Of a DNA stretch of 64,000 nt, positions 1 to 9,768 are shown in pieces. Within the stretch, counting starts at the first letter, position 1. Each line of letters starts with the position of its first letter. Under the pieces are notes generated by a model. The model had not been told where the DNA came from. It saw only the letters and a list, made by a program, of their open reading frames with translations, and made no database searches. Position numbers and translations under genes: made by a program. The DNA comes from Haliclona indistincta. Its lineage: Eukaryota; Porifera; Demospongiae; Haplosclerida; Chalinidae. The DNA is taken from positions 14,119,928 to 14,183,927 of the forward strand of contig OZ024788.1 of assembly GCA_964017065.1 (NCBI GenBank), in the 5' to 3' direction.

Positions 1-706
1 ACTATGTCAAAAAGATAAACACAAGAAAAAGGACAGACCTGGAAAACATCAAGAAGCAACAGAACTATATGATGTGCCCGCCATGACATATGCTGATATA
101 CCATTGAATGATCCATATAACCACACCCACCATGGTGACAAGAATGCTCCTCCTATATACAGTACAGTGGAAGAGGTAGCCCCTGATGATTACAGCACTA
201 TACCTGAGACAGTAAAGACATCATGTAATACCCATCACAACACACTCCTACCTCCTATATACAGCAATATAGAAGCTGAGGAGGAAGCCCCTAATGATCA
301 CTATACTACAGCTGCTGATAATCCTGCCTACTATAGTGCAGTATCTGAGGGGATAGCCCCTGGTGATTACACTGAGGCACAAGACATCAATGGAATGATG
401 TACAGCGCTGTGGTACGTAAAGATGGTAAGAAGACTACTGTTAAAACATCAGCACAGAATGGAGTCCATGATGACAACCAATACCAGCCACCACCAGACA
501 CCAGTAATGAGGGGTTGGTCTACAGTGCTGTGGTAGTCAAGGATGGTAAGAAGACTACTGTTAAAACAATGGCTACACCACAAGATGAAGACACTGAACA
601 GATACCAGATACTGTCCAACCTGTGGATGTGATTGATGGAATGGTGTACAGCGCTGTAATACGTCAGGATGGTAAGAAGACTAGTGTGAAGATCACTGTT
701 GACTAA
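1..706 (+). CDS. Receptor gene A, 3' part (end of TM segment and tyrosine-rich tail)
   Basis: Open from base 2 to the TAA at 704-706. The first residues (LCQKDKHK) match the residues just after the transmembrane helix in the other copies (LYQRDKHK), so this is the end of a TM exon read straight into the tail with no tail intron, as in copies E, G and I. The tail carries many tyrosine motifs: ELYDVP, PPIYSTV, DDYSTI, PPIYSNI, NPAYYSAV, MMYSAV, LVYSAV and MVYSAV. LVYSAV fits the ITIM consensus [I/V/L/S]xYxx[I/V/L]. The KDGKKTTVK-type block occurs twice here and is followed by the usual QDGKKTSVK ending. Signal peptide, ectodomain and most of the TM helix lie upstream of the window. Tail identity is certain from the eight paralogues. 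A role in SH2 or PTB docking is inference from the motifs. Confidence 0.85.
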   Translation, partial: LCQKDKHKKKDRPGKHQEATELYDVPAMTYADIPLNDPYNHTHHGDKNAPPIYSTVEEVAPDDYSTIPETVKTSCNTHHNTLLPPIYSNIEAEEEAPNDHYTTAADNPAYYSAVSEGIAPGDYTEAQDINGMMYSAVVRKDGKKTTVKTSAQNGVHDDNQYQPPPDTSNEGLVYSAVVVKDGKKTTVKTMATPQDEDTEQIPDTVQPVDVIDGMVYSAVIRQDGKKTSVKITVD

Positions 707-1074
707 CCATGTATACATGATATGAACAGTAAAACCAGACTATAGAGAATTTACACATTATAATCATTGTCACAAGTTATACTAAACACTTTTACTCACA
801 GCACACACAGTCATATAAATATGCTCCATTGCTGAGTCTAGCACATTCCTGATGAAACCTGTCAACTGTTTCTATCATAACAATACTACTATATACACAC
901 GATCATTGAACAGGTGATGCGTGGAGCACAGGAAACCCAGTCAGTGGTTAGATCCAAAAGCGTAGTGGACTGATAAACCAGCCCACAACATAGTCGTGGT
1001 ATAGGCACGCTCTCTGTGTGTGTGTAGCGCTGCTGAGCTAGTCAGGTAGCTACTGAGGGCTCCATCTGTTAGTA
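707..1074. other. Intergenic, A to B
   Basis: 3' flank of A and 5' flank of B. I see no gene. The last bases before the B start (tctgttagta) match the leader of copy I and differ from the cacagtaggtgtgttagta leader of D, E, F and H, so B and I share one leader type. Confidence 0.5.
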
Positions 1075-1640
1075 ATGGTGTCCAGTGAGTTGGTGGTTCT
1101 ACTGATAGTATGTGTTGGAATCAATACTGGATCAACACAAGGTGAGATATACTTATAACAGAGTAATAACATTATTCTGTTCAAAGACTATATACTAAGA
1201 CTATGACTAAAGAGAGCCTACTAGTACACTAGTTTCATGTGTTATTATTATTATACAGGATTTTGTCGAGGTACTGATGGTACTGATGACAGTGCATGTC
1301 TCTATGAATCTACTGACAACACCTCATCATGTGTGAACACTACACTGCAGTGTGAGAATAAGGAGTGCAGAGCTGTTATAAGTGGAGTATCACGAATCTG
1401 TGGCTTTCAAAATATTGGAGCTGGTACAGTATCTCAACCTATTCAATGCTGTTTTTGTAATATCAGTAGCGGCATCATACAATTACAACAGTGGGACTGT
1501 GAGAATGTGACCACACCCATACCAACACCAACACCATCACTACCATCATCAACTACAGGTGAGTAGTGAAAGACACTATTGAAGTTATCACAATTAGATG
1601 AAGAAAAAATTAAATCAAAGTTTACCTACTGATGTTATGG

Positions 1641-1676
<36 letters not shown>

Positions 1677-3827
1677 GCACACACACACACACACACACAC
1701 GCACACACGCACACACGCACACACGCACACACACGCACACGCACACACACAAGGTGGTTATACTGTGTCATGTACTTTCATGTAGGAAACAAGGTTTAGG
1801 GAAACGATAAGGATATTGAGGTCAAAATACAAAACCTATCCTGTCTTATACACAACTAGTACTAACAATGGTTATCATAGACACTGTCCCAAAAGATAAA
1901 GTCACAACTCTCCCTGTAACCTTCACATGCAAATAGAACTGCCTGGAAATGATGTGTAATACGAACCTTATCGTTGCCTGGAAGGTAAAACCCAAAATGA
2001 GCATGTTTTATCGTTACCGAATCTGACCCAAATGTCAATTTTGTTACCAGAACTTGTCTTGCGGAATGTTTAGCACTCGGCAATGGTTTTCATCGCTATT
2101 TATAGCACAATATTCACGCTGTGACTACTGATAACTTGACCTCTGCACAATTAAATATCTTTACAAGTGCCCTAGGGCGTGCATCAAGATTTATTGCACT
2201 GGCGCCTTTAAAGTATGGACAGAACAGGAAATAATTTATAGCAATGCTGAAACTGCATGGTATTCACCTTCATGTGTTCAGTCTCTGATCATCCTCCATC
2301 GTGTGAGTAGAGACAACAGTGAACACATTACAGCATTTTTCCTACTTCTTGTAATAGTAAAGTGTAAACCGTAGAGCGTCACCTCATGCACTAATAATTA
2401 TGTGAAGGCATTGATCATCCTCTATCATGTGAATAAGATAACAATGCCTTCACACATTAGTGCATGAGGTGACGCTCTACGGTCTACGCTTTACTATTGT
2501 AAGAAGCAAGAAAACTGCTGTAGTGCATAAAGGTGACCAAAATTAATAAATTTCGTTTCAACATTGCAATAAGACATAAACTCTCCACACCACACAATAA
2601 AACAGCAGTGTAATACTATAGTGATAAATGTTTGAAGAGAGAATCAACCAATTAACATTAGAATGGAACATGATCAGTAATAGGGTACTATCACTATGCA
2701 TCATTAGCTGTCAGTCAATACATGGTAGCAGATTAGAATGGAACATTGCTATGTTAATAACCGGTATAATGACAGTGTGTGGATATAAGGACAAACCCAC
2801 ACAGCATAACACATACAGGAATAATCAGTAACAATAATACTGTCTTACTATCACTGCAGATACTGCACTATCTAGTGTCATCACTACCACAACGACAATT
2901 CCTATAACAACAGTTTCCACAGCAGCCAATAATGCAGCTACTAGTACTGTTACCATGGTAACATCACAACCCTCTTTAATGGATTCCATGATAACTATCA
3001 TTATGACCACTACTAGCATCACCACGCCAACTATAGTATCCATGACAACCACTACTATCAGCACAACGCCAACAGCAACGCCAATGGCAACCAGTAACAT
3101 CGCTATACCAGTAGTCTCAGTAGTAGTAGTACTAGTAGTGTGTCTACTAGTGGTGGGTGCTATAGCTACTATCATCATACTGTATAAAAGGACCAAACTA
3201 CAAAAGGACACAAAGTCGGTCATATCATTATCATGATACATTATTTACTACCATCACTATAGTTACCAGAAGACACTACACCAGTTGGATAATACCATAT
3301 ATGGTACTGATGAAGCCACACATGAAGACCCTAATGCATCAATGAAATATTATGAGATACCAGATACTGCCAATCAGAAGGCGCCTCCCATATATAGTGC
3401 TGTTGGTGAAGAGGAGACCCCTACTAATAATATTGATAATCAACAGGCGCCTCCCATATATAGTGCTGTTGGTGAAGAGGAGACCCCTACTAATAATATT
3501 GATAATCAGCAGGCGCCTCCCATATATAGTGCTATTGGTGAAGAGGAGACCCCTACTAATAATACCAATGGTATTGATAATCCTTGTTATGAATACAGTA
3601 CAGTAGATGATAAGAGAGACACCAGTAATGAGGGGCTGGTCTACAGTGCTGTGGTAGTCAAGGATGGTAAGAAGACTACTGTTAAAACAATGGCTACACC
3701 ACAAGATGAAGACACTGAACAGACACCAGATACTGTCCAACCTGTGGATGTGATTGATGGAATGGTGTACAGTGCTGTAATACGTCAGGATGGTAAGAAG
3801 ACTAGTGTGAAGATCACTGTAAAATAA
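1075..3827 (+). CDS. Receptor gene B: Cys-rich ectodomain, TM, ITIM-like tail (428 aa)
   Basis: Exons 1075-1141, 1259-1558, 2860-3214 and 3263-3827, phases 1, 1, 2; the sum is 1287 nt. Exon 1 encodes a signal peptide (MVSSELVVLLIVCVG). Exon 2 encodes a 10-Cys domain with CCFC and WDCENVT. Exon 3 is a Thr-rich, probably O-glycosylated stalk plus a helix of the type VVVVLVVCLLVVGAIATIII. Exon 4 is the tail: three tandem copies of a 22-residue unit with PPIYSAV/I, then EYSTV and the common ending with LVYSAV and MVYSAV. The tail intron is only 48 nt and has a weak donor (gtcggt). If it is retained, translation stops nine residues on (KSVISLS), giving a tail-less receptor. Intron 2 holds a CA repeat and a hairpin element. 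The ectodomain groups with H and I. Ligand and function are unknown. Confidence 0.8.
1642..1751. repeat. (CA)n microsatellite in gene B intron 2
   Basis: An impure CA/CG-containing tract. Its duplicate at 5735-5858 is longer and has a SINE inserted at its left edge. Short ORFs of His-Thr repeats here are artefacts. Confidence 0.9.
1776..2712. repeat. Duplicated segment, copy 1 (partner about 5862-6826)
   Basis: From the sequence after the CA tract (aaggtggttatactgt) through the hairpin element to the region before exon 3, this segment is nearly identical to about 5862-6826. Differences are scattered substitutions and small indels. It lies in intron 2 of gene B. I see no gene in it. Confidence 0.75.
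2345..2516. repeat. Hairpin (MITE-like) element, copy 1
   Basis: Arms of about 65-75 bp: the left arm reads from cttcttgtaatagtaaag and the right arm ends ctttactattgtaagaag. The inner part holds gtcacctcatgcactaa against its complement. The loop contains gatcatcctctatcatgtg. Other copies or relatives are at 6458-6619, 44409-44512 and 58301-58357. No ORF, so it is probably a non-autonomous element. Confidence 0.7.
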
Positions 3828-4190
3828 TCATTTTTAGACTTTTCGACTTTCTTTATTTTGTGATAATTTGTACAGTTATAATTCACAGTTTATAAAGCAC
3901 CAGAGACCAAATATATTACGTATCACAGTAATGAAGCAAAACAGTGAAAGAGAAGGGACTACTGTTATTAATTCACATACTTTACCAAAATGCAAGAAGG
4001 ATTCCGATTCAAAGTAACTCAACACATGATAATCACTACAACTTATACTACTAACAAACAATAAGTCATGTCATGTGACTTATGTCATGAGTCATGTGAT
4101 GTCATGAGGATAAGTCATGTGGTCATGTGATAAAGAGTCAATGCAGCAATCCATCAGCTCTATATATTACATGTAGAGCATATACCATAA
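3828..4190. other. Gene B 3' flank, duplicated downstream of C
   Basis: Matches 9163-9530 closely, including agcaccagagaccaaatata and a run of gtcatgtgacttatgtcatg repeats. It holds the probable 3' UTR. No coding signal. Confidence 0.6.
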
Positions 4191-4204
4191 GATATAGCTA
4201 GCTA

Positions 4205-4685
4205 GGTGAGATCGGTAGACGAGGGACCTCATGGGGTGTGGTGAGATCGGTAGAAGAGGGACCTCATGGTGTGTGGTGAGATCAATATGGACCTCATGGT
4301 GTGTGGTGAGACCAATAGAAGAGGGACCTCATGGTGTGTGGTGAGATCAATAGAAGAGGGACCTCATGGTGTGTGCTGAGATCAATAGAAGAGGGACCTC
4401 ATGGGGTGTGCTGAGATCAATAGAAGAGGGACCTCATGGGGTATGCTGAGATCAATAGAAGAGGGACCTCATGGGGTGTGCTGAGATCAATAGAAGAGGG
4501 ACCTCATGGTGCGTGGTGAAGAGGGACCTCATAGTGTGTGGTGAGATCAATAGAAGAGGGACCTCATGGGGTGTGCTGAGACCAATAGAAGAGGGACCTC
4601 ATGGTGTGTGGTGAGATCAATAGAAGAGGGACCTCATGGGGTGTGCTGAGACCAATAGAAGAGGGACTCCATGGGGTGTGTTCAG
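4205..4685. repeat. Minisatellite, about 35-bp unit, about 14 copies
   Basis: Unit of the form gagatcaatagaagaggga followed by cctcatggtgtgtggt, with variants and a few shortened units. A decayed single unit is visible near 14440-14475 in a related intergenic copy. Confidence 0.85.
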
Positions 4686-5284
4686 GGCCGGCAAATCGGA
4701 TGTTTGTCACAGATGAGAACACAAGATTCTTAATTATTGTCGGCATAGAGTGAACTTGCTAGCATAAAGGATATTATCATTGTGGTGTAACTATCATAGC
4801 TAATCAGTCCTTAGTCATAACACTGAAATACCTCAATACTATACACACTATTGCACAAACACACTATCATTGTGTGGTGCGGTGGGTGTATGAAGTCAGC
4901 ATTCTCTGTATAAACAGGAGCTTATCATTCCAAGGAGCGTATCAGTATGGAACATTAACTGGCCGCTATTGCACATGAGAATCATAGCCATACATGTAGT
5001 ACAGTGTATATGGCTCATAAACTGCCATTTTCAATGCACGAAGCACAAGAAATATTTTCTCCATTGTTTATACGTTGTGTTTTCAGTTTTTTATTAAAAA
5101 TTTTTACTTTTGACCTAAAATACTGCTTTTACTATCCTGGACATGTGGGTGTTGGAGGGTTAAATATTAGTCAGTATAAAAATGTATGCTGTCAAAATCG
5201 TGGCTGTTACTTCTTGAAAGCATCTTAAAATAGCTCTCTAATAATCGGCTTCACAATTTGTATTCCTCACCCACACCATCATCA
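4686..5284. other. Intergenic segment related to 14480-15040
   Basis: Shares long blocks with 14480-15040 (ggatattatcattgtggtgt, gagaatcatagccatacatg). No gene. At 5278-5294 a short relic of the end of receptor exon 2 with its donor remains (catcatcaactattggtaag), showing that an ectodomain exon once stood here and was lost. Confidence 0.55.
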
Positions 5285-5375
5285 ACTATTGGTAAGTAGT
5301 GAAAGACACTAGTTATCACAATTAGATTAGAATTAAAACTAACCTACTAATGTTAGTATTATAATGGGCACACAC

Positions 5376-5740
5376 AAAAGCAAAGTGTCTCGCTGCCTCA
5401 AGGGTCATGCGTACCTGGCGAAGCCAGGACACCTGTGCACCAAGCAGGTACTGTGTGCCGGTGCTGTGCAGTCTCCTGGAGCCGGGCAAGGAACTCGCAG
5501 GAGCACCAACTGTGCCTCTCACTGCAGGTGTGGGCACCCGAAGTCCCACCAACGCCTTTAGTGACCAATGAGACACAGCCAGTGTACTTTGCTCCCCAGT
5601 ACAAGACCAGGTACCCGTTTTACAGATGGGTGGGCTGGTGGGCTGGAGTACTTGTGATGTTTTTTCCTCCTGCTCTGGGATTCAAACCGGTGTCCTCTGG
5701 GTTATAAGCCCAAGACTCTACCAGTTGAACCACCAGGGCA
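5376..5740 (-). mobile_element. tRNA-derived SINE (minus orientation)
   Basis: On the minus strand 5740-5671 folds like a tRNA: acceptor arms TGCCCTG and CAGAGCA pair at six of seven positions, an A-box-like TGGTTCAACTGG and a B-box GGTTTGAATCC are present, and the anticodon stem GGG/CCC carries loop cttataa. The T stem does not pair, so this is a tRNA-derived pol III head and not a working tRNA. A GC-rich body of about 300 bp follows. Both ends are flanked by gggcacacac. The paralogous site near 1640 has the CA tract without the insert, which defines the element. Family name not determined. Confidence 0.65.
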
Positions 5741-5776
5741 CACACACACACAAACACACACACACACACACACACG

Positions 5777-5816
<40 letters not shown>

Positions 5817-5827
5817 CACACACACAC

Positions 5828-5858
<31 letters not shown>
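5735..5858. repeat. (CA)n microsatellite
   Basis: Expanded counterpart of the tract at 1642-1751, directly beside the SINE head. Confidence 0.9.
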
Positions 5859-5859
<1 letters not shown>

Positions 5860-5861
5860 GG

Positions 5862-6826
5862 TGGTTATACTGTATCATGTACTTTCATGTAGGAAACAAG
5901 GTTTAGGGAAACGATAAGGATATTGAGGTCACAATACAAAACCTATCCTGTCTTATACACAGCTAGTACAAACAATGGTTTATCATAGACACTGTCCCAA
6001 AAGATGAAGTTACAATTCTCCTTGTAACCTTCACATGCAAATAGGAAAGCCAGCAAAATTAATGATGTGTAATACGAACCTTATCGTTGCCTGGACGGTA
6101 AAAACCCAAATGAGCATGTTTTATCGTTACCGAATCTGACCCAAATGTTAATTTTGTTACCAGAACTTGTCTTACGGAATGTTTAGCACTCGGCAATGGT
6201 TTTCATCGCCATTTATAGCACAATATTCACGCTGTGACTACTGATAACTTGACCTCTGCACAATTAAATATCTTTACAAGTGCCCTAGGGCGTGCATCAA
6301 GATTTATTGCACTGGCGCCTTTAAAGTATGGACAGAACAGGAAATAATTTATAGCAATGCTGAAACTGCATGGTATTCACCTTCATGTGTTCAGTCTCTG
6401 ATCATCCTCCATCGTGTGAGTAGAGACAACAGTGAACACATTACAGCATTTTTCCTACTTCTTGTAATAGTAAAGCGTAAACCGTAGAGCGTCACCTCAT
6501 GCACTAAAAATTATGTGAAGGCATTGATAATCCTCCATCGTGTGAATAAGATAACAATGCCTTCACACATTAGTGCATGAGGTGACGCTCCACGGTCTAC
6601 GCTTTACTATTGTAAGAAGCAAGAAAACTGCTGTAGTGCATAAAGGTGACCAAAATTAATAAATTTCGTTTCAACATTGCAATAAGACATAAACTCTCCA
6701 TACTACACATCAATAAAACAGCAGTGTAATACTATAGTGATAAATGTTTCAAGAGAGAGTGACTTGAATCAACCAACATTAGAATGGAACATGATCAGTA
6801 ATAGGGTACTATACTCAACACATGCA
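5862..6826. repeat. Duplicated segment, copy 2 (partner 1776-2712)
   Basis: Near-identical to gene B intron 2 and includes a second hairpin element. It lies between genes B and C, where a C exon 1 and 2 would be expected, yet holds neither. Homology is broken after about 6826 by the insertion that begins with the foldback at 6829. Confidence 0.75.
6458..6619. repeat. Hairpin (MITE-like) element, copy 2
   Basis: Same arms and loop as 2345-2516, duplicated with the surrounding segment and not independently inserted. Confidence 0.7.
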
Positions 6827-6828
6827 TT

Positions 6829-7118
6829 ACAAGTAATAAAAACATTTTAACCAAAATGCAAGAGATTTAGGGTTGGTACATTTATCGAAAAAGTATGGAA
6901 ACAAGATTTTGAAATGAAAAGGATTGTAACAATAGCAGTGTAATGCTACCTCCCTATTAAATTAACAACAACTATCGAAAGCAGTTAATTTAGGGAGGTA
7001 GCATTACACTGCTATTGTTACAATCCTTTTCATTTCAAAATCTTGTTTCCATACTTTTTCGATAAATGTACCAACCCTAAATCTCTTGCATTTTGGTTAA
7101 AATGTTTTTATTACTTGT
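6829..7118. repeat. Near-perfect foldback, arms about 135 bp, loop 17 nt
   Basis: Left arm 6829-6966 runs from acaagtaataaaaacatttt to attaac. Right arm 6984-7118 is its reverse complement with only a 3-base indel near the loop (ctccctattaaattaac against ctccctaaattaac). A transcript from either strand would make a long dsRNA hairpin. No ORF. Confidence 0.85.
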
Positions 7119-8234
7119 TTCTTTTCTTTTTTATTAATGACTTAGTTGGCACTTATGCTAATACAGTGTAAAGAGCCTCTTGAACTATTTCAGCTGGCTG
7201 CATGCACTCATATGGCGATCGACTCTGCACTGCATACATTCAACACGTACCATGCAACATTAGCTAAGCTTAAGCTAGCATTCTTACAAGCCTGAACAGA
7301 CAAATCCAGTGTAACCGTGATGATTTGCTCGTTGTCTGCTGTGAACACTGCTAGTGGCAGCACGGCACTCGCAATTTGTACTAAGGTGCGCTTGTATTAG
7401 AATAATTACATACACGGGCGTGCGCGAGTAGGCGTAACCTAGTAACGGAGTTCAAACAGAATGATGGAATGGAGTCTGTTATGGACCAAAAATCGCTGTT
7501 TTCCTGGAAATACTCGCTTCTGCTAGTGTTTTAGGCTTAAATAGATATCAGGTGCACTGCTCACAACGACTAGTGTAGTTGCTGTGTAGGTTTTGTTTTG
7601 AATAGCTCACTCGCCACGGCCCTAGGCTGGCTGGAGAAGAAGAAGAAGAAGAAGAAGAAAGAAGATGAACAAACGGGTGACCACGTGAACTCTGGTTTAC
7701 CACCTTAGACCTGGTTTCTTTTGCTTCTGAAGGTCTCTTTGTAATCGCACAAATCGTGCAAGGAGCTTCACAACGTTAGATTAGCTTGAAACGCCCGTAC
7801 GGCGAAGATATGGCAGTGCCATACTTAGTGCCTCCAGGCGAGACGCCAGCTTTTCACGCCCATAGCAACTGGCCTTATAGTCTTTATTAGTAGACTCATT
7901 GTAAGCGCTTACCTCATAGGATAGCCCCTAGGTAGTTAAAATACCCCTGATGTCGTCAACAGCCAAGATATACGTGAATTATTGCGTTTAGCCTAAGTGT
8001 AGCCGCCATCTTGTTTTCCGCTCAACCCTAAATATGCCACGTCTACCGCGTGGCATAATTAGGTGTCAGTCAATACATGGTAGCAGATTAGAATGGAACA
8101 TTGAACACATGCTATGTTAATAACCTGTATAATGACATTGTACGGATATAAGGACAAACCCACACAGCATAACACATACAGGAATAATAATATTAGATAT
8201 AAATAACAATAATACTGTCTTACTATCACTACAG
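7119..8234. other. Unexplained insertion and 5' flank of gene C
   Basis: About 900 bp with no match elsewhere in the window and no convincing ORF. It holds a short (GAA)n run near 7640 and ends with a perfect 9-bp-stem hairpin at 8033-8057 (tatgccacg/cgtggcata). Homology with the gene B flank resumes at about 8067 (gtcagtcaatacatgg), so 6829-8066 is an insertion relative to gene B. Confidence 0.5.
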
Positions 8235-9162
8235 ATACTGCACTATCTACTAGTGTCATCACTAATAGATTAACTACCACAACGACAATTCCTACAACAA
8301 TAGTTTCCACGGCAACCGATAATGCAGCTACTAGTACTGTTACCATGGCAACATCACAACCCTCGTTAATGGATTCCATGATAACTAGCATCACCATGCC
8401 AACTATAATATCCATGACAACCACTACTATCAGCTCCACGCCAACAGCAACGCCAATGGCAACCAGTAACATTGCTACAGTAGCAGTCCCAGTAGTAGTA
8501 GTACTAGTAGTGTGTCTACTAGTGGTGGGTGCTATAGCTACTATCATCATACTGTATAAAAGAACCAAGCTACAAAAGGACACAAGGTCGGTCATATCAT
8601 TATCATGATACATTGTACATGATACATCACTATCACTATGATACATCACTATCATCACTATAGTTACCAAAAGACACTACACCAGTTAGATAATACCATA
8701 TATGGTACTGATGAAGGCACATATGAAGACCCTAATGCATCAATGAAATATTATGAGATACCAGATACTGCCAATCAGCAGGCGCCTCCCATATATAGTG
8801 CTGTTGGTGAAGAGGAGACCCCTAATAATAATATTGATAATCAGCAGGCACCTCCCATATATAGTGCTATTGGTGAAGAGGAGACCCCTACTAATAATAC
8901 CAATGGTATTGATAATCCTTGTTATGAATACAGTACAGTAGATGATAAGAGAGACACCAGTAATGAGGGGCTGGTCTACAGTGCTGTGGTGGTCAAGGAC
9001 GGTAAGAAGACTACTGTTAAAACAATGGCTACACCACAAGATGAAGACACTGAACAGAAACCAGATACTGTCCAACCTGTGGATGTGATTGATGGAATGG
9101 TGTACAGTGCTGTAATACGTCAGGATGGCAAGAAGACTAGTGTGAAGATCACTGTAAAATAA
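8235..9162 (+). pseudogene. Receptor gene C: stalk, TM and tail exons only
   Basis: Exons 8235-8586 and 8664-9162, copied from gene B exons 3 and 4 with the same phases (1, 2). No signal-peptide exon or 10-Cys exon occurs between gene B and here, so as a stand-alone gene it is 5'-truncated. The reading frame is intact: Thr-rich stalk, VVVVLVVCLLVVGAIATIII helix, two PPIYSAV/I units (gene B has three), EYSTV, LVYSAV and MVYSAV. The donor at 8587 is the same weak gtcggt type as in B. Intact coding and compatible phases leave open that it serves as an alternative 3' cassette spliced to gene B exon 2. Otherwise it is a recent pseudogene. Confidence 0.65.
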
Positions 9163-9768
9163 CCATTTTTAGACTTTTCTACTTTGTTTATTTTGTGATA
9201 ATTTGTAAAGTTATATTTCACAGTTTATAAAGCACCAGAGACCAAATATATTACGTATCACAGTAACGAAGCAAAACAGTGAAAGAGAAGGGACTACTGT
9301 TATTAATTCACATAATTTACCAAACTGCAAGAAGGGTTCAGATTCAAAGTAACTCAACACATGATAATCACTACAACTTATACTACAAACAAAACAATAA
9401 GTCATGTCATGTGACTTATGTCATGAGTCATGTGATGTCATGAGAATAAGTCATGTGGTCATGTGATAAAGAGTCAATACAGCAATCCATCAGCTCCATA
9501 TAGTACATGTATAGAGCATGCATCATAAGAGATAGCTAGCTAGGCGGTGCCTTTGAAAATAAGGCTTCCTATGGTACAATGTATATATTAACCCATTATT
9601 CACCACAGCTACACATTATAATAAACACATGATTCATGATCTGAACTATGATATGAATACTGAATGGTATATTCATAGTGGTGTTGACAGCACTACCTAG
9701 TGGGCTGACCGGCTGGCTCGCCCTCTATACTAGTCACCTGTTGATATAGCACAGTAGGTGTGTTAGTA
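9163..9768. promoter_or_regulatory. C 3' flank and gene D upstream block
   Basis: 9163-9530 duplicates the gene B 3' flank. 9598-9768 (cacagctacacattataata through gctggctcgccctctatact to cacagtaggtgtgttagta) recurs almost unchanged at 16972-17134 before gene E. The last part, from tatagcacagtaggtgtgtt, also precedes F and H. This shared block is the best candidate for the family promoter and leader. No TATA box is obvious. Confidence 0.45.

Noticed and set aside
2825..3241. Val/Thr-rich minus ORFs opposite each TM exon (also 8059, 13183, 20089, 22568, 24861, 29304, 30843)
   Set aside because: Antisense shadows of the Thr-rich stalk and Val-rich helix, recurring at every receptor copy.
3352..3606. 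84-codon + ORF overlapping the gene B tail
   Set aside because: Out-of-frame translation of the 66-bp tail repeats; mirrored in gene C.
5671..5740. Minus-strand tRNA-Ile(UAU)-like gene
   Set aside because: The T stem does not pair and the sequence is fused to a SINE body, so it is the SINE head and not a tRNA gene.
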